Assembly (NCBI RefSeq): GCF_004342425.1
Contig: NZ_SLWQ01000002.1
Coordinates: 248,001-312,000, forward strand
Source of the DNA: Dokdonella fugitiva
Lineage (GTDB): Bacteria; Pseudomonadota; Gammaproteobacteria; Xanthomonadales; Rhodanobacteraceae
Length of the DNA stretch: 64,000 bases
Direction of reading: 5' to 3'
Position 1 is the stretch's first letter. Each line of letters opens with the position of its first letter. The notes under the pieces were generated by a model. The model had not been told where the DNA came from. It was given only the letters and a program-made list of their open reading frames with translations, and did not search any database. The position numbers and the translations under genes were made by a program. Of this stretch, positions 12,063 through 20,891 are shown in pieces.

Positions 12063-12526
12063 ACGCCCCTGCGGTGAACGACGACGACGGCGCCGCGGTG
12101 CCGATCCTCGCACGCGTGCCGATGGCGGTGCGCTGGGGCGACCTCGACGCATTCAATCACGTCAACAACGCGGCCTTCCTCGTCTATGCGCAGGAAGCGC
12201 GCCTGGACTGGCTCGCCGGCGTCGAAGGGGCGTGGTTCGACGAGACCATGATGCCCGTGGTCGCGGCGGCGCAGGTCAACTACCGGCGCCAGCTCGGCTG
12301 GCCCGCGCGCATCGTGGTCGAACTCGCCACCAGGCGCGTCGGCAACTCGTCCGTGACGATCGGCCACCGCATCGTCGACGAACGCGACGCATCGCTCGTC
12401 TATGCCGACGGCGAAGTCGTGATGGTGTGGATCGATCCGGCGAGCGGCCGTTCGGTGCCGCTGCCGCCGGCGATCCGCAGCGCCTGTCAGTCGTCGCTGG
12501 AGTCGGGCGCGAGCACGTCGAAATAG
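12059..12526 (+). CDS. Acyl-CoA thioesterase, hotdog fold (YbgC/FadM-like)
   Basis: Cytosolic hotdog-fold thioesterase that probably hydrolyses an acyl-CoA; the substrate cannot be told from sequence. The 155 residues contain [17 protein letters not shown], the 4-hydroxybenzoyl-CoA thioesterase-type signature with the conserved Asp and the HVNN helix start. They also contain [12 protein letters not shown] and [12 protein letters not shown]. It is translationally coupled to uvrA by an ATGA overlap, which says nothing about DNA repair. The last 40 bases overlap the 3' end of the convergent PCuAC gene. FadM-like roles are the main alternative to YbgC-like ones. Confidence 0.85.
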   Translation: MNAPAVNDDDGAAVPILARVPMAVRWGDLDAFNHVNNAAFLVYAQEARLDWLAGVEGAWFDETMMPVVAAAQVNYRRQLGWPARIVVELATRRVGNSSVTIGHRIVDERDASLVYADGEVVMVWIDPASGRSVPLPPAIRSACQSSLESGASTSK

Positions 12527-12933
12527 GTTTCGACGCGCGTGCCGTCGGCGAGCAGGAAGATCACCTGCACCTTGTCGCCGACGGCTATCGCATGGCGCGG
12601 CTGCATGAGCATGAGGTGCTTGCCACCCGGCGCAAGCCGCACTTCGGTGCCTGGTTCGACCACGAGCCGGTGGATCTCGCGCATCTTCGACACGTCGCGA
12701 TCGACGATCGTCTCGTGCAGCGAGGTCAGGCGGAACGCATCGCTCTGCACCGTGAGCAGGGTCAGCGGCTCGTCGCCGCTGTTCTTCAGCGTGGCATAGC
12801 CCGCCATCATCGTCGCGCCCGGGGGCGCGGCGCGTATCCATGCGTCGAACACGCCGAGCCTGGCGTCCGCGTGCACGGCTCCGGACGCGAACAGCAGCAT
12901 GAGCAGGAACGGAACGACGCGTGTTCGATGCAT
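12487..12933 (-). CDS. Periplasmic copper chaperone, PCuAC family
   Basis: Secreted copper-binding protein of the PCuAC/DUF461 family, which delivers Cu(I) to cytochrome oxidase. The 148 residues begin with a signal peptide (MHRTRVVPFLLMLLFASGAVHA). The mature protein shows DAWIRAAPPGATMMAGYATL and the copper ligand pattern: His in LHETIVD, Met in SKMREIH, and HLMLM after GGK (H...M...HxM). The start at 12931-12933 gives an intact signal peptide; a longer in-frame reading is not credible. It is transcribed divergently from the DUF4139 gene, and its 3' end overlaps the thioesterase gene by 40 bases. No SCO1-type partner is adjacent. Confidence 0.88.
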   Translation of the reverse strand: MHRTRVVPFLLMLLFASGAVHADARLGVFDAWIRAAPPGATMMAGYATLKNSGDEPLTLLTVQSDAFRLTSLHETIVDRDVSKMREIHRLVVEPGTEVRLAPGGKHLMLMQPRHAIAVGDKVQVIFLLADGTRVETYFDVLAPDSSDD

Positions 12934-12994
12934 GGCAGCCTCCGGTGTGGCGGCTATGATAGCCGCAACCCCACCGCGCAACAGGAGTGCGACC

Positions 12995-14422
12995 ATGCGC
13001 CTCGACCTGCTGGTGTTCGCCATGACCGCCGCCACTTCCACGCCCGTGTCCGCCGCCGATCCCGCCCTGACGATCTACCGCAGCGACAGCGATGTGCTGT
13101 TCGAGCCGGGCAACGAGCCGATCGCCGACGGCCATGCGGTCGTGCACGAACAGCGCACTCTGCCGCTCGCGGGCGGGCGCCAGACCGTCGTCATCGACGG
13201 CTTGCCGTCCATGCTCGATACCGAAGCGGTCGCGATCGATTTCGGCGGTGCCGCGCGCGTGCTCGGCCAGCGCGTGGTTTCCGCGGGCGAGGCCGGCCTG
13301 CTCGCCGCGCACCGCGGCGAACCGGTACAGGTGCTCGCCACCGACGGCCGGCCGCTCGCCGAGGGCACGCTGGTCGCAGTCGATGCCAACGGACTCGGCA
13401 TCCGCGGCGCGAACGGGCGTGTCGCCTACGTGCGCGACTACGCGCGCGTCGAGTTCGCCGAAGGCTCGGGTTCGCCGGGCAGCACCCTGCAGGTCGCCGT
13501 CGACGGCAAGGCCGGCGCTGCGCCGGCGAGCCTCACCTACCCCACGTCCGGACTCGGCTGGCGCGCCGCATACTCCGCCCTGCTGCTCGGCGAAGACGGC
13601 TGCCGCCTGCGGCTGGAAGCGCTCGCGAGCATCGCCAACCGCAGCGGCCGCGACTACGCGGGCGCGCGACTCAAGCTCGTCGCCGGCTCGCCCAACTTCG
13701 CCAAGTACGACCATGGTCCACGCGTGATGATGATGAAGGCCGCGGCACCGGCGCCCGCGCCGGAGAGCGCGCCCGAGCAGTCGGCACTCGGCGACTACCG
13801 CGCCTATGCAATCGACGGGGCGCTCGACCTGCCCGATGCGAGCGTGACGCAGGTGCCGCTCTACGCGAGCAACGAGCTCGCCTGCGAACGGCGCTGGCTG
13901 TACGAGAACGGCGGCACGTGGTTCCCGCCCAGGCCGATGCTCGAGCGCGACGCATGGCAGGCCGGTGGCGGCCCGGTGCAGAGCCAGATTTCATTCGTCG
14001 CCGCCGAGAACATGCCTGCCGGCCACCTGCGCGTGCTCGTGCGCGATCGTGACGGGCGCACCGAACTGCTCGGGGAAAACCGCATTGCCGACGTCGGCAA
14101 GGGACGCGACGTGCAGGTCGATCTCGGCGTCGCGTTCGACCTCGGCGCGAAGCGCGAGCGCACCACGTTCAAGCTCGACAAGGCCGCGCGCGAACTCGAC
14201 GAGGGCTTGCGCATCACGCTCGACAACCGCGGCGAACGGGCACGCACCGTGACGGTGCGCGAGCACCCGAACCGCTGGCGCGCGTGGTCGCTCGTCTCTT
14301 CGAGCATCAAGCCGGCGAAACAGAGTCCCGACCTGCTCGAATTCCTCGTCGCGGTGCCTGGCGGCGGCACGGCGACGCTCGACTACGTCGTGAAATACCG
14401 GTGGTCGCCGAACGAAGACTGA
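12995..14422 (+). CDS. Secreted DUF4139-domain protein
   Basis: Predicted exported protein of 475 residues with a signal peptide (first 22 residues, cleavage near VSAADP). The body matches the bacterial DUF4139 pattern: an N-terminal segment including TVVIDGLPSMLDTEAVAI, then SYPTSGLGWRAAYSALL-like sequence (LTYPTSGLGWRAAYSAL) and a C-terminal beta-rich half. No catalytic motif is recognised and the biochemical role of the family is unknown to me. The start is supported by AGGAG at 12983-12987, 7 bases before the ATG. A 61-base divergent gap separates it from the PCuAC gene. It is followed after 38 bases by a crotonase gene. Confidence 0.8.
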   Translation: MRLDLLVFAMTAATSTPVSAADPALTIYRSDSDVLFEPGNEPIADGHAVVHEQRTLPLAGGRQTVVIDGLPSMLDTEAVAIDFGGAARVLGQRVVSAGEAGLLAAHRGEPVQVLATDGRPLAEGTLVAVDANGLGIRGANGRVAYVRDYARVEFAEGSGSPGSTLQVAVDGKAGAAPASLTYPTSGLGWRAAYSALLLGEDGCRLRLEALASIANRSGRDYAGARLKLVAGSPNFAKYDHGPRVMMMKAAAPAPAPESAPEQSALGDYRAYAIDGALDLPDASVTQVPLYASNELACERRWLYENGGTWFPPRPMLERDAWQAGGGPVQSQISFVAAENMPAGHLRVLVRDRDGRTELLGENRIADVGKGRDVQVDLGVAFDLGAKRERTTFKLDKAARELDEGLRITLDNRGERARTVTVREHPNRWRAWSLVSSSIKPAKQSPDLLEFLVAVPGGGTATLDYVVKYRWSPNED

Positions 14423-14460
14423 TGCGCCCTTCCAGCCACGACGAACGCCACGGGACACCC

Positions 14461-15216
14461 ATGCTCGACATCATCCAGCACGACACGATCCAGGAACTGC
14501 GCCTCGCCCGCGCCCCCGTCAACGCCCTCGACCCCGGCCTCGTGCATGCGCTGCGCGTCGCGATCGAGGCGGCGCCGAGCGAAGGCGTGCGTGCGCTGGT
14601 GCTGTCCGGTTCGCCGGGCCTGTTCTCCGCGGGCCTCGACGTGCCCGTGCTGCTGCAGCTCGAACGCGAGGCCTTCCGCGAATTCTGGAATGACTTCTTC
14701 GGCCTCTGCGGCGCGCTTGCGCGCTCGCCGATCCCGGTCGTCGCGGCGATCACCGGCCATGCGCCCGCCGGCGGCGCCGTGCTCTCGATCATGTGCGATT
14801 ACCGCATCATGGCGCGCGGCGCCTACCGCATCGGTCTCAACGAGGTGCAGGTCGGCCTGTCGGTGCCCGAGTGCATCCAGGCGGCGTTGCGCCGTCTCGT
14901 CGGCACGTATCGCGCGGAGCGACTGATGGTGGTCGGTGCAATGCTCGAAGCGGAACAGGCCGATGCGATCGGCCTCGTCGACGAACTCGTCGACGGCGAC
15001 GCGGTCGTTCCGCGTGCGATCGCCTGGCTCGAGGAACTCCTGAAGCTCCCGCCGCGCGCGATGGCCGAAACACGCCGCCTCGCACGCGCCGACCTCGCGG
15101 CGCTCTTCGCCGATCCGCACGCGCTCCCTGTCGACGACTTCCTCGACCGCTGGTTCGCGCCCGAAGCGCAGGCCGTGCTGCAGGCCTTGGTCGCGCGCCT
15201 GAAATCCAGAGGCTAG
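14461..15216 (+). CDS. Enoyl-CoA hydratase/isomerase family protein
   Basis: Crotonase-fold protein of 251 residues acting on a CoA ester. The oxyanion-hole regions are SPGLFSAGLDVPV and GHAPAGGAVLSIMCDYRIM. LNEVQVGLSVPE resembles delta3,delta2-enoyl-CoA isomerases more than hydratases: a single acidic residue stands at the second catalytic position and the first glutamate of hydratases is not evident. The start at 14461 begins the homology; an in-frame ATG at 14422 directly after the DUF4139 stop would add 13 residues. A fatty-acid oxidation role is inferred from family only. Confidence 0.8.
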   Translation: MLDIIQHDTIQELRLARAPVNALDPGLVHALRVAIEAAPSEGVRALVLSGSPGLFSAGLDVPVLLQLEREAFREFWNDFFGLCGALARSPIPVVAAITGHAPAGGAVLSIMCDYRIMARGAYRIGLNEVQVGLSVPECIQAALRRLVGTYRAERLMVVGAMLEAEQADAIGLVDELVDGDAVVPRAIAWLEELLKLPPRAMAETRRLARADLAALFADPHALPVDDFLDRWFAPEAQAVLQALVARLKSRG

Positions 15217-15306
15217 CCTGGCCCGACCGCGGCCGGACGTCCGCGACGAGCAGAACACTCTTGATGCCTTTCTTAGCGTCCTTCGTGTCGAAGGCCTTCG
15301 GTTTTC

Positions 15307-16158
15307 TTACGAACCCATCGCCACGGGGCGCGAGGCGTCGCTGATCCAGCCGCTCCACGAGGGTGCGAATACGCGCGAGCCGGCGAGGCCGGCGTGTTCC
15401 ATCGCGAGGAGGTTGTGGCAGGCGGTCACGCCGGAGCCGCACATGTGCACGACGTCGCGCGCCGGGCGAGTGCCGAGCAGCTGTTCGAATTCGCGGCGCA
15501 AGTGTTCACGTGGCTTGAAGCGGCCGTCGCGCTCGAGGTTGTCCGCGAACGGCCGGTTGCGCGCGTCCGGCACGTGGCCGGCGACCGCGTCGATCGGCTC
15601 GACCTCGCCGCGATAGCGTGCTGCCGCCCGCGCGTCGATCAGCAGCACGTCGCCGCTCGCGCGGCGCCGCTCGAGCTCGTCGAACCAGACGACCTGGGCG
15701 CGATCGAGATTGAGCTGCACCGCGGTTTCCGCAGGCGTGGCGACGCCGGATTCGACCGGCAGGCCGGCATCGCGCCAGGCCGCCCATCCGCCATCGAGCA
15801 CCGCCGCATTGCGCACGCCGGCGAGGCGCAGCAGCCACCACATGCGCGCCCCCGCGAGCGCACCCTGCGCGTCGTCGTAAACGACGACATCGACGCCGGG
15901 GCGCCAGCCGGCGCGCGCGAGCGCGGCGGAGAACACGAGGTCGTGCGGCAGCGGATGGCGGCCGAGGCCGCGCTTGCCGAGGTCGGACAGGTCGCGGTCG
16001 AGATGGAAGTACACGGCCCCGGGGATGTGCGCCTGCGCGTGTTCGCGCTCGCCCTTGCCCGCATCGGCGAGGTCGAAGCGGCAGTCGGCCACGAGCACGT
16101 TGCCGCGGGCTTGCCGTTGCGCGAGTTCCGCGCCCGTCACCAGCGTTGCGAGGTTCAT
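15307..16158 (-). CDS. sseA: Thiosulfate/3-mercaptopyruvate sulfurtransferase
   Basis: Tandem-rhodanese protein of 283 residues transferring sulfane sulfur to a thiol acceptor or cyanide. Domain 1 (about 1-130) is inactive; domain 2 carries the catalytic loop CGSGVTA, the SseA/MST type, near residue 235. Other signatures are HIPGAVYF, VVYDD and VLDGGWAAW. Its ATG overlaps the NUDIX stop (ATGA). It is the last gene of the DUF1289-NUDIX-sseA operon. An upstream in-frame extension lies inside the NUDIX gene and is rejected. Confidence 0.92.
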   Translation of the reverse strand: MNLATLVTGAELAQRQARGNVLVADCRFDLADAGKGEREHAQAHIPGAVYFHLDRDLSDLGKRGLGRHPLPHDLVFSAALARAGWRPGVDVVVYDDAQGALAGARMWWLLRLAGVRNAAVLDGGWAAWRDAGLPVESGVATPAETAVQLNLDRAQVVWFDELERRRASGDVLLIDARAAARYRGEVEPIDAVAGHVPDARNRPFADNLERDGRFKPREHLRREFEQLLGTRPARDVVHMCGSGVTACHNLLAMEHAGLAGSRVFAPSWSGWISDASRPVAMGS

Positions 16159-16766
16159 GCGGAACGCTCCAGTCGGTCGATCAGGTTCTTGAGCATCGCC
16201 GCCGTCGCGCCCCAGATGCGCCGGCCTTCCCATTCGTAGGCATAGATCGTACGCGCCTTGCCGCGCCAGTCGATGCGTTCGCGCCGCAGGTTTTCCGGCG
16301 CGAGCAGGAAATCGAGTGGCACCTCGAACACTTCGTCGACTTCGGCTTCCTGCATGCGCAGGAGATAGCCGCTGCGCACGAACCCGGTGACCGGGAAAAC
16401 GTGGTAGCCCGACACGGTGTCGAAGCCGTCGAGGAAGCCGAACGGCTCGACGTCCGCAGGGAGGATGCCGGTTTCCTCTTCGGTTTCCCTGAGCGCCGCG
16501 GCGATCGCATCGGCGTCACCGGGGTCGATCGCCCCACCCGGGAAGCTGACCTGCCCGGCGTGGTTGCGCAGGTGATCCGCGCGGCGCGTGAAAAGCACGG
16601 ACAGGTCGTCACCGCGCCGCACGAACGGCACGAGCACCGCAGCCGGACGCAGCGGCCCGCCGTCGAGCGCGTCGGCGAGATCGGCCGTGTTCCAGCCTGC
16701 GCCATCGGGCGGATCGGCGAGATCGCGTACCGCGCGACGCAGCTGCTCCGCGTCGACGTCCCTCAT
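16155..16766 (-). CDS. NUDIX hydrolase, CoA pyrophosphatase-like
   Basis: NUDIX-fold pyrophosphatase of 203 residues. The NUDIX box is seen as GGAIDPGDADAIAAALRETEEETGI (core: REtxEExxGI as ALRETEEETGI). It is preceded by the CoA-pyrophosphatase-type stretch LFTRRADHLRNHAGQVSFPGG, quoted in part as LRNHAGQVSFPGG. That upstream LxxHxGqvsFPGG motif is characteristic of YeaB/NudL CoA diphosphatases. Both ends overlap neighbours by 4 bases (DUF1289 upstream, sseA downstream), so the three genes are a tight operon. Confidence 0.88.
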   Translation of the reverse strand: MRDVDAEQLRRAVRDLADPPDGAGWNTADLADALDGGPLRPAAVLVPFVRRGDDLSVLFTRRADHLRNHAGQVSFPGGAIDPGDADAIAAALRETEEETGILPADVEPFGFLDGFDTVSGYHVFPVTGFVRSGYLLRMQEAEVDEVFEVPLDFLLAPENLRRERIDWRGKARTIYAYEWEGRRIWGATAAMLKNLIDRLERSA

Positions 16767-16948
16767 CCCCGCGCCGCCTCGCGTTGCGGCAGCACGACGT
16801 CCATGAGCCGGCGGCGTTCGGCCTCGCCCATCGCGACCCAGCGCGCGATCTCGTCGCCACTGCGCAGGCAGCCCTCGCACAAGCCGTCGCGGTCGAGGCG
16901 ACAGACGCCGATGCACGGGCTGAGGACAGGGGTGAACTGCGGGTTCAT
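16763..16948 (-). CDS. Small DUF1289-family protein
   Basis: A 61-residue cytosolic protein with four cysteines in the DUF1289 pattern: SPCIGVCRLD then GLCEGCLRSGDEIARW. The cysteines could bind a metal or cluster, but no function is established to my knowledge. The length is typical for the family. Its stop overlaps the start of the NUDIX gene, and it is the first gene of a three-gene minus-strand operon. The region upstream holds a hairpin that probably terminates the FKBP-like gene. Confidence 0.85.
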   Translation of the reverse strand: MNPQFTPVLSPCIGVCRLDRDGLCEGCLRSGDEIARWVAMGEAERRRLMDVVLPQREAARG

Positions 16949-16967
16949 GGTTGGCCTTGCAAACGCA

Positions 16968-16991
16968 AACGCCGCGACGGAGCGCGGCGTT
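16968..16991 (-). terminator. Probable terminator downstream of the FKBP-like gene
   Basis: A perfect 9-bp stem (AACGCCGCG / CGCGGCGTT) with a 6-base loop lies between the FKBP-like gene and DUF1289. On the minus strand it is followed by TGCGTTTGC, a poor U tract, so termination may be inefficient or serve only RNA stability. Confidence 0.5.
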
Positions 16992-17123
16992 GCGGTTGGA
17001 CGGGATTCCGGTCAGCACACATCACTCGTACCGCTGCTCGACACGTACGGCGGGCCTGGGCCCATCGTCTTGCTTTTCCTTCCGAGCGCCCGGTCTCGAT
17101 CGACGTGGTGGGCCGAAGCCGCC

Positions 17124-17774
17124 TTATTTGACGTCGACGATCTTGACTTCCCAGATGAAGACCTGGTTGCCCGACGCCTGCTCCGGCGGCAGGTAGATCA
17201 TCCAGTGGTCGCCGACCTTCATCTTCTGGATCACGTCCGGCAGCAGCTTGGTGCCAAAGATGCCCGGCATGTCCGAAACCTTCGCCTTGACCGGTTCACC
17301 GACGAAGGAGCTGCGGATCTCGCGGCCATTCGTCAGCGACACGCGCACGTGGAACGTGACTTCGCTCGCCGGCGTGACCATCTTGCCGGTGCCGTCCTCG
17401 ATCGCCTTGTACTGCACGTTGTTCGGCAGCACGACGACGCCCTTCTTGCTGCGGTTGGCCGCCATGAAGGCATCGGCTTCGCGCTTGTTGTCGGCCAGTT
17501 CCTTGTCCATCGCCGACTTCATCTTCTGTTCGTACTTCTGCACCGCGTCGGCCATGGCGGCCTGCGGCACCGCCGGCTCCTTGCCGTTGAACGCATCCTG
17601 CAGCGCGCGCGTGAACGTGGCGATGTCGACGTCGGCCTTCTGGCCGGACAGCCGGCTACCCAGCTGGAAGCCCATCGCGTAGGAAAGCTTGCCCTTGTCG
17701 GACGTGGTGTCCTGCGCGGACGCGGACCCTGCAACGAACAGCGCCGCGAGGGCGAGTGACCAACCGAACTTCAT
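17124..17774 (-). CDS. Exported FKBP-like protein with degenerate isomerase domain
   Basis: A 216-residue periplasmic protein with signal peptide (MKFGWSLALAALFVAGSASA). The N-terminal half matches FKBP_N (Mip/FkpA dimerisation): KLSYAMGFQLGSRLSGQ followed by a charged helix. The C-terminal half has the outline of an FKBP domain (GTGKMVTPASEVTFHVRVSL, MKVGDHWMIYLPPE). Key active-site residues are missing: the usual VHYxG is FHVRV, FDSS is IRSS, and the IPGW tryptophan is replaced in LLPDVIQ. It is therefore more likely a chaperone-like dimer than an active prolyl isomerase. It stands alone between two operons on the same strand. Confidence 0.8.
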   Translation of the reverse strand: MKFGWSLALAALFVAGSASAQDTTSDKGKLSYAMGFQLGSRLSGQKADVDIATFTRALQDAFNGKEPAVPQAAMADAVQKYEQKMKSAMDKELADNKREADAFMAANRSKKGVVVLPNNVQYKAIEDGTGKMVTPASEVTFHVRVSLTNGREIRSSFVGEPVKAKVSDMPGIFGTKLLPDVIQKMKVGDHWMIYLPPEQASGNQVFIWEVKIVDVK

Positions 17775-17976
17775 GCCTGTATCTCCGGGATGGATGGCGA
17801 ATCTGGGCGATGCCGCAGCGGGGCCGCGCCGGGAAAAGCGCGCTAGTGTACCCGACGCCCGGCGAGGTCCAAAGCGAGCCGATGCCGAACGCGGCCGGCG
17901 CGGGAAGGCCCGCGCCGCGCCATGATCCGGCCGGCGCCTGAACGGCGGCCGGCCGGCCGGCCCGGCGCCGCCCTGC

Positions 17977-18891
17977 TCAGTGGGTTGCGCCCGCGTACTT
18001 CTTCTCGCCGGCGGTCACGCGCAGATCGAGGCGGTTCTCCGGCGGCGCGAGCGGGCACGTCGCATAGGGCGTGAACGCGCAAGGCGGGTTGTACGCCTTG
18101 TTGAAGTCGACCGTCACCTTGCCGTCCTTCGGCAGGTCGGCATAGAGGAAGCGCGCCGCGCCGTACGTCTCCTTGCCGCTCGTGCGATCGGCGAAGATGA
18201 ACCAGAGCTCCTTCGCATCAGCGGTCTCGAGCACGGGCAGCAGCGTGTAGTTCTTGCCGTCACGCGTGAACGTGACCTTGCCCGGCACCGTCATCTTGTC
18301 GACCGTGCCCAGCACGGTCGGGATTTCCAGCGAATGCGCCGGCTTGAATTCCTCGAACTTCGCCTCGACGCGCCACGACGGGTCGATCGGGAAGTAGTCG
18401 ATCCCCTTGAAGCCCGTGCGCGTCTTCGCTTCGCTGTCCTTCACGCGCAGGGCCTTCTTGCCGTTGCGGTCGATCACGTGGAAGCTCGCGCTACCGAACG
18501 CGACCGTGGTCGGATGCTCGTGCGCGTCGTCGAGCAGCTCGGCGGCCTGCGCCGGCTTGCCGTCGATGGTGGCGCCGGCCTTGGCATCGAGCGCGATCGT
18601 CGCCTTGCCGTCCTTCAACGTGATCGTGCCCAGCCTGGCCGGCCCCTTGGCGAGCACGATATCGTTGCCCTTGGCGCTGCCGACGCTGTTCGCGCCGTCC
18701 TTGAGCCAGTGCAGGCCGATCAGGCTGAGCCAGCCACCCGGCGCCTTCAGGCGCTCGACGCGCTGCGCACGCCAGCCCTCGATCTGCCGCGTGTAGTCGG
18801 CAGCGGGCTTGCTCGTTTCGACGTGGGCGGACATCAGTTGCACTCCGGCGAAGCTGGCCGCGACGAGGGCGGCGCTCTTCAGCATCAACAT
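17977..18891 (-). CDS. Exported DUF1684-family protein
   Basis: A 304-residue predicted secreted protein; a hydrophobic leader (residues 1-22, MLMLKSAALVAASFAGVQLM) is seen. The family signatures are WRAQRVERLKAPGGWLSLIGLHWL near the N-terminus (core APGGWLSLIGLHWLKDG) and FNKAYNPPCAFTPYATCPLAP at the C-terminus (core NPPCAFTPYATCP). Function is not known; the last motif, with two conserved cysteines and a YNPPCAF core, is the hallmark of the family. The 202-base gap downstream contains GC-rich CCGG repeats that could fold, but no T run. Confidence 0.82.
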   Translation of the reverse strand: MLMLKSAALVAASFAGVQLMSAHVETSKPAADYTRQIEGWRAQRVERLKAPGGWLSLIGLHWLKDGANSVGSAKGNDIVLAKGPARLGTITLKDGKATIALDAKAGATIDGKPAQAAELLDDAHEHPTTVAFGSASFHVIDRNGKKALRVKDSEAKTRTGFKGIDYFPIDPSWRVEAKFEEFKPAHSLEIPTVLGTVDKMTVPGKVTFTRDGKNYTLLPVLETADAKELWFIFADRTSGKETYGAARFLYADLPKDGKVTVDFNKAYNPPCAFTPYATCPLAPPENRLDLRVTAGEKKYAGATH

Positions 18892-19019
18892 GCGAGGGAT
18901 ACCTCAGGACGATCGGGAATGGGGGTTGAGCGAACGGCGAAGCGTCGAAGCTGGCGCCGCAAATGTCAAGAAACCGCCGGGCGCGCCAAGTTCCGCCGCG
19001 TCCGCGCGGGAGACCGCGC

Positions 19020-20804
19020 CTAGCGACCGCGCAGGAACAGTCGGTCGAGTTCCGGGATCGCCAGCTGCACCCAGGTCGGCCGGCCGTGGTTGCACTGGCC
19101 GGAACGCTCGGTCGCTTCCATCTCGCGCAGCAACGCGTTCATCTCCGGCAGGCTCAGGCGCCGGTTCGCGCGCACCGAGCCATGGCAAGCCATCGTCGCG
19201 AGCAGTTCATTCGTGCTCTCCTCGACGCGACGCGTTTGCCCGTGCACCGCGAGGTCGGCGATGACGTCGCGCACGAGCTGGCCGACGTCGGCGCCGTCGA
19301 GCACGACCGGGATGCGCCGCACCGAGACGCTCTGCGGGCCGCTGCGCACGAGTTCGAAACCGAGTTCGGCGAAACGCTGGGCCTGCTCCTCGACGACCGC
19401 GGCTTCGCGTTCGCTCAAGGCGAGCGACATCGGCACGAGCAGCAGTTGCGAGCGGATGCCGTCGCCGTCCTGCGCCTGCTTGAGTTTCTCGTAGGTGATG
19501 CGCTCGTGCGCCGCGTGCATGTCGACCAGCACGAGGCCATGCGCGTTCTCGGCCAGAACGTAGATACCGTGCAGTTGCGCGAGCGCGAAGCCGAGTGGCG
19601 GCACGTCCGGAGCCTCGCCGTCGATTCGGGCCGGCGGCAACGGCTGCGCCTGCGGCGCGCTCCCGAGCAGCGCGGCGTAGTCGGCGAGCGGCTCGCGCAC
19701 GCCGAGGCCGAGGCCCGCCTGGCGCTGCGCCGGCCACGTCGTCGAGGCGAAGTTCGCCACCGCGCGCGCCGCCGGTGCGAACGCTTCCTGCGCCGTGCCA
19801 CCGGCACGCGCGCCCGACAGCGCGTCGTCGAGCGAGCGATAGAGGAAATCGTGCACGAGCCGTCCTTCGCGGAAGCGCACCTCGTGCTTGGCCGGGTGAA
19901 CGTTGACGTCGACGAGCGCCGGGTCGAGCTCGAGGAACAATACGAAGGCGGGATGGCGGCCGTGGAACAGCACGTCCGCATACGCCTGCCGCACCGCATG
20001 GGCGACGAGGCGGTCGCGCACGAGACGCCCGTTGACATGGAAGTATTGCTGGTCGGCCTGCGCGCGCGAGGCCGTCGGCAGGCCGACCCAACCGTACAGC
20101 CGCAGCCCGGCACCGGCGTGTTCCACCGCGAGGCTCTGGCCGAGGAATTCCTCGCCGAGCACGTCGGCGACACGGCGTGCACGATCGGCTTCGCTCTCCA
20201 CCGCCTTGAGGATGCGCACGACCTTGCCGTTGTGGCCGAGGCGGAACTCGGTCGCCGTGCGCGCGAGCGCGATCGACTTGACGAGTTCCTCGATGTGGCC
20301 GAACTCGGTCCGCTCGGCGCGCAGGAACTTGCGCCGCGCGGGCAGGTTGTAGAACAGGTCGCGCACCTCGATGGCCGTACCCGGCGGGTGCTGCGCGGGC
20401 ACGGCGGCGCGCGCACGACCGCCGTCGACCTCGATGCGCCACGCGGCGTCGGCGCCACGCGCGCGCGACGTCAGCGAGAAGCGCGACACCGAAGCGATCG
20501 ACGGCAGCGCTTCGCCGCGGAAGCCGAGCGTGCCGACGCGCTCGAGGTCGTCGAAACTGGCGATCTTGCTCGTCGCGTGCGAGGCGATCGCAAGCGCAAG
20601 GTCGTCCGCTTCGATGCCGCCGCCGTCGTCGCGCACGCGGATCAGGCGCGCGCCGCCCTGCTCGACGTCGATCTCGACGCGCCGCGCTCCGGCATCGAGG
20701 CTGTTCTCGACCAGTTCCTTGACCACGGACGCCGGTCGCTCGATGACCTCGCCGGCAGCGATCTGGTTGACGAGTTCGGGAGGAAGCGAACGAATGCGGG
20801 CCAT
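19020..20804 (-). CDS. mutL: DNA mismatch repair protein MutL (endonuclease type)
   Basis: Mismatch-repair ATPase coupling MutS to strand incision. The 594 residues have a GHKL N-terminal ATPase (catalytic Glu30 within [24 protein letters not shown]) and a C-terminal dimerisation domain. The latter carries the metal-binding endonuclease motif [12 protein letters not shown] near residue 426. It also carries ACHGSVRA and CNHGRPT, which are missing from E. coli-type MutL, so this is a nicking MutL for a MutH-independent pathway. It is the last gene of the nnr-tsaE-amiB-mutL run; miaA and hfq, which follow in E. coli, are absent here. Confidence 0.96.
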   Translation of the reverse strand: MARIRSLPPELVNQIAAGEVIERPASVVKELVENSLDAGARRVEIDVEQGGARLIRVRDDGGGIEADDLALAIASHATSKIASFDDLERVGTLGFRGEALPSIASVSRFSLTSRARGADAAWRIEVDGGRARAAVPAQHPPGTAIEVRDLFYNLPARRKFLRAERTEFGHIEELVKSIALARTATEFRLGHNGKVVRILKAVESEADRARRVADVLGEEFLGQSLAVEHAGAGLRLYGWVGLPTASRAQADQQYFHVNGRLVRDRLVAHAVRQAYADVLFHGRHPAFVLFLELDPALVDVNVHPAKHEVRFREGRLVHDFLYRSLDDALSGARAGGTAQEAFAPAARAVANFASTTWPAQRQAGLGLGVREPLADYAALLGSAPQAQPLPPARIDGEAPDVPPLGFALAQLHGIYVLAENAHGLVLVDMHAAHERITYEKLKQAQDGDGIRSQLLLVPMSLALSEREAAVVEEQAQRFAELGFELVRSGPQSVSVRRIPVVLDGADVGQLVRDVIADLAVHGQTRRVEESTNELLATMACHGSVRANRRLSLPEMNALLREMEATERSGQCNHGRPTWVQLAIPELDRLFLRGR

Positions 20805-20891
20805 GGCGAACCCGCATCATATCCGACTGCGGGAAGCGGCCTGAACAGGAACGCGAGCCCAGGCGAAAAGACTCTCGGCGCGATGCGCGGG

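Noticed and set aside
17942..17972. CCGG-rich hairpin downstream of the DUF1684 gene as a terminator
   Set aside because: Foldable but without T run; simple GC-rich repeats fold by default in this composition.
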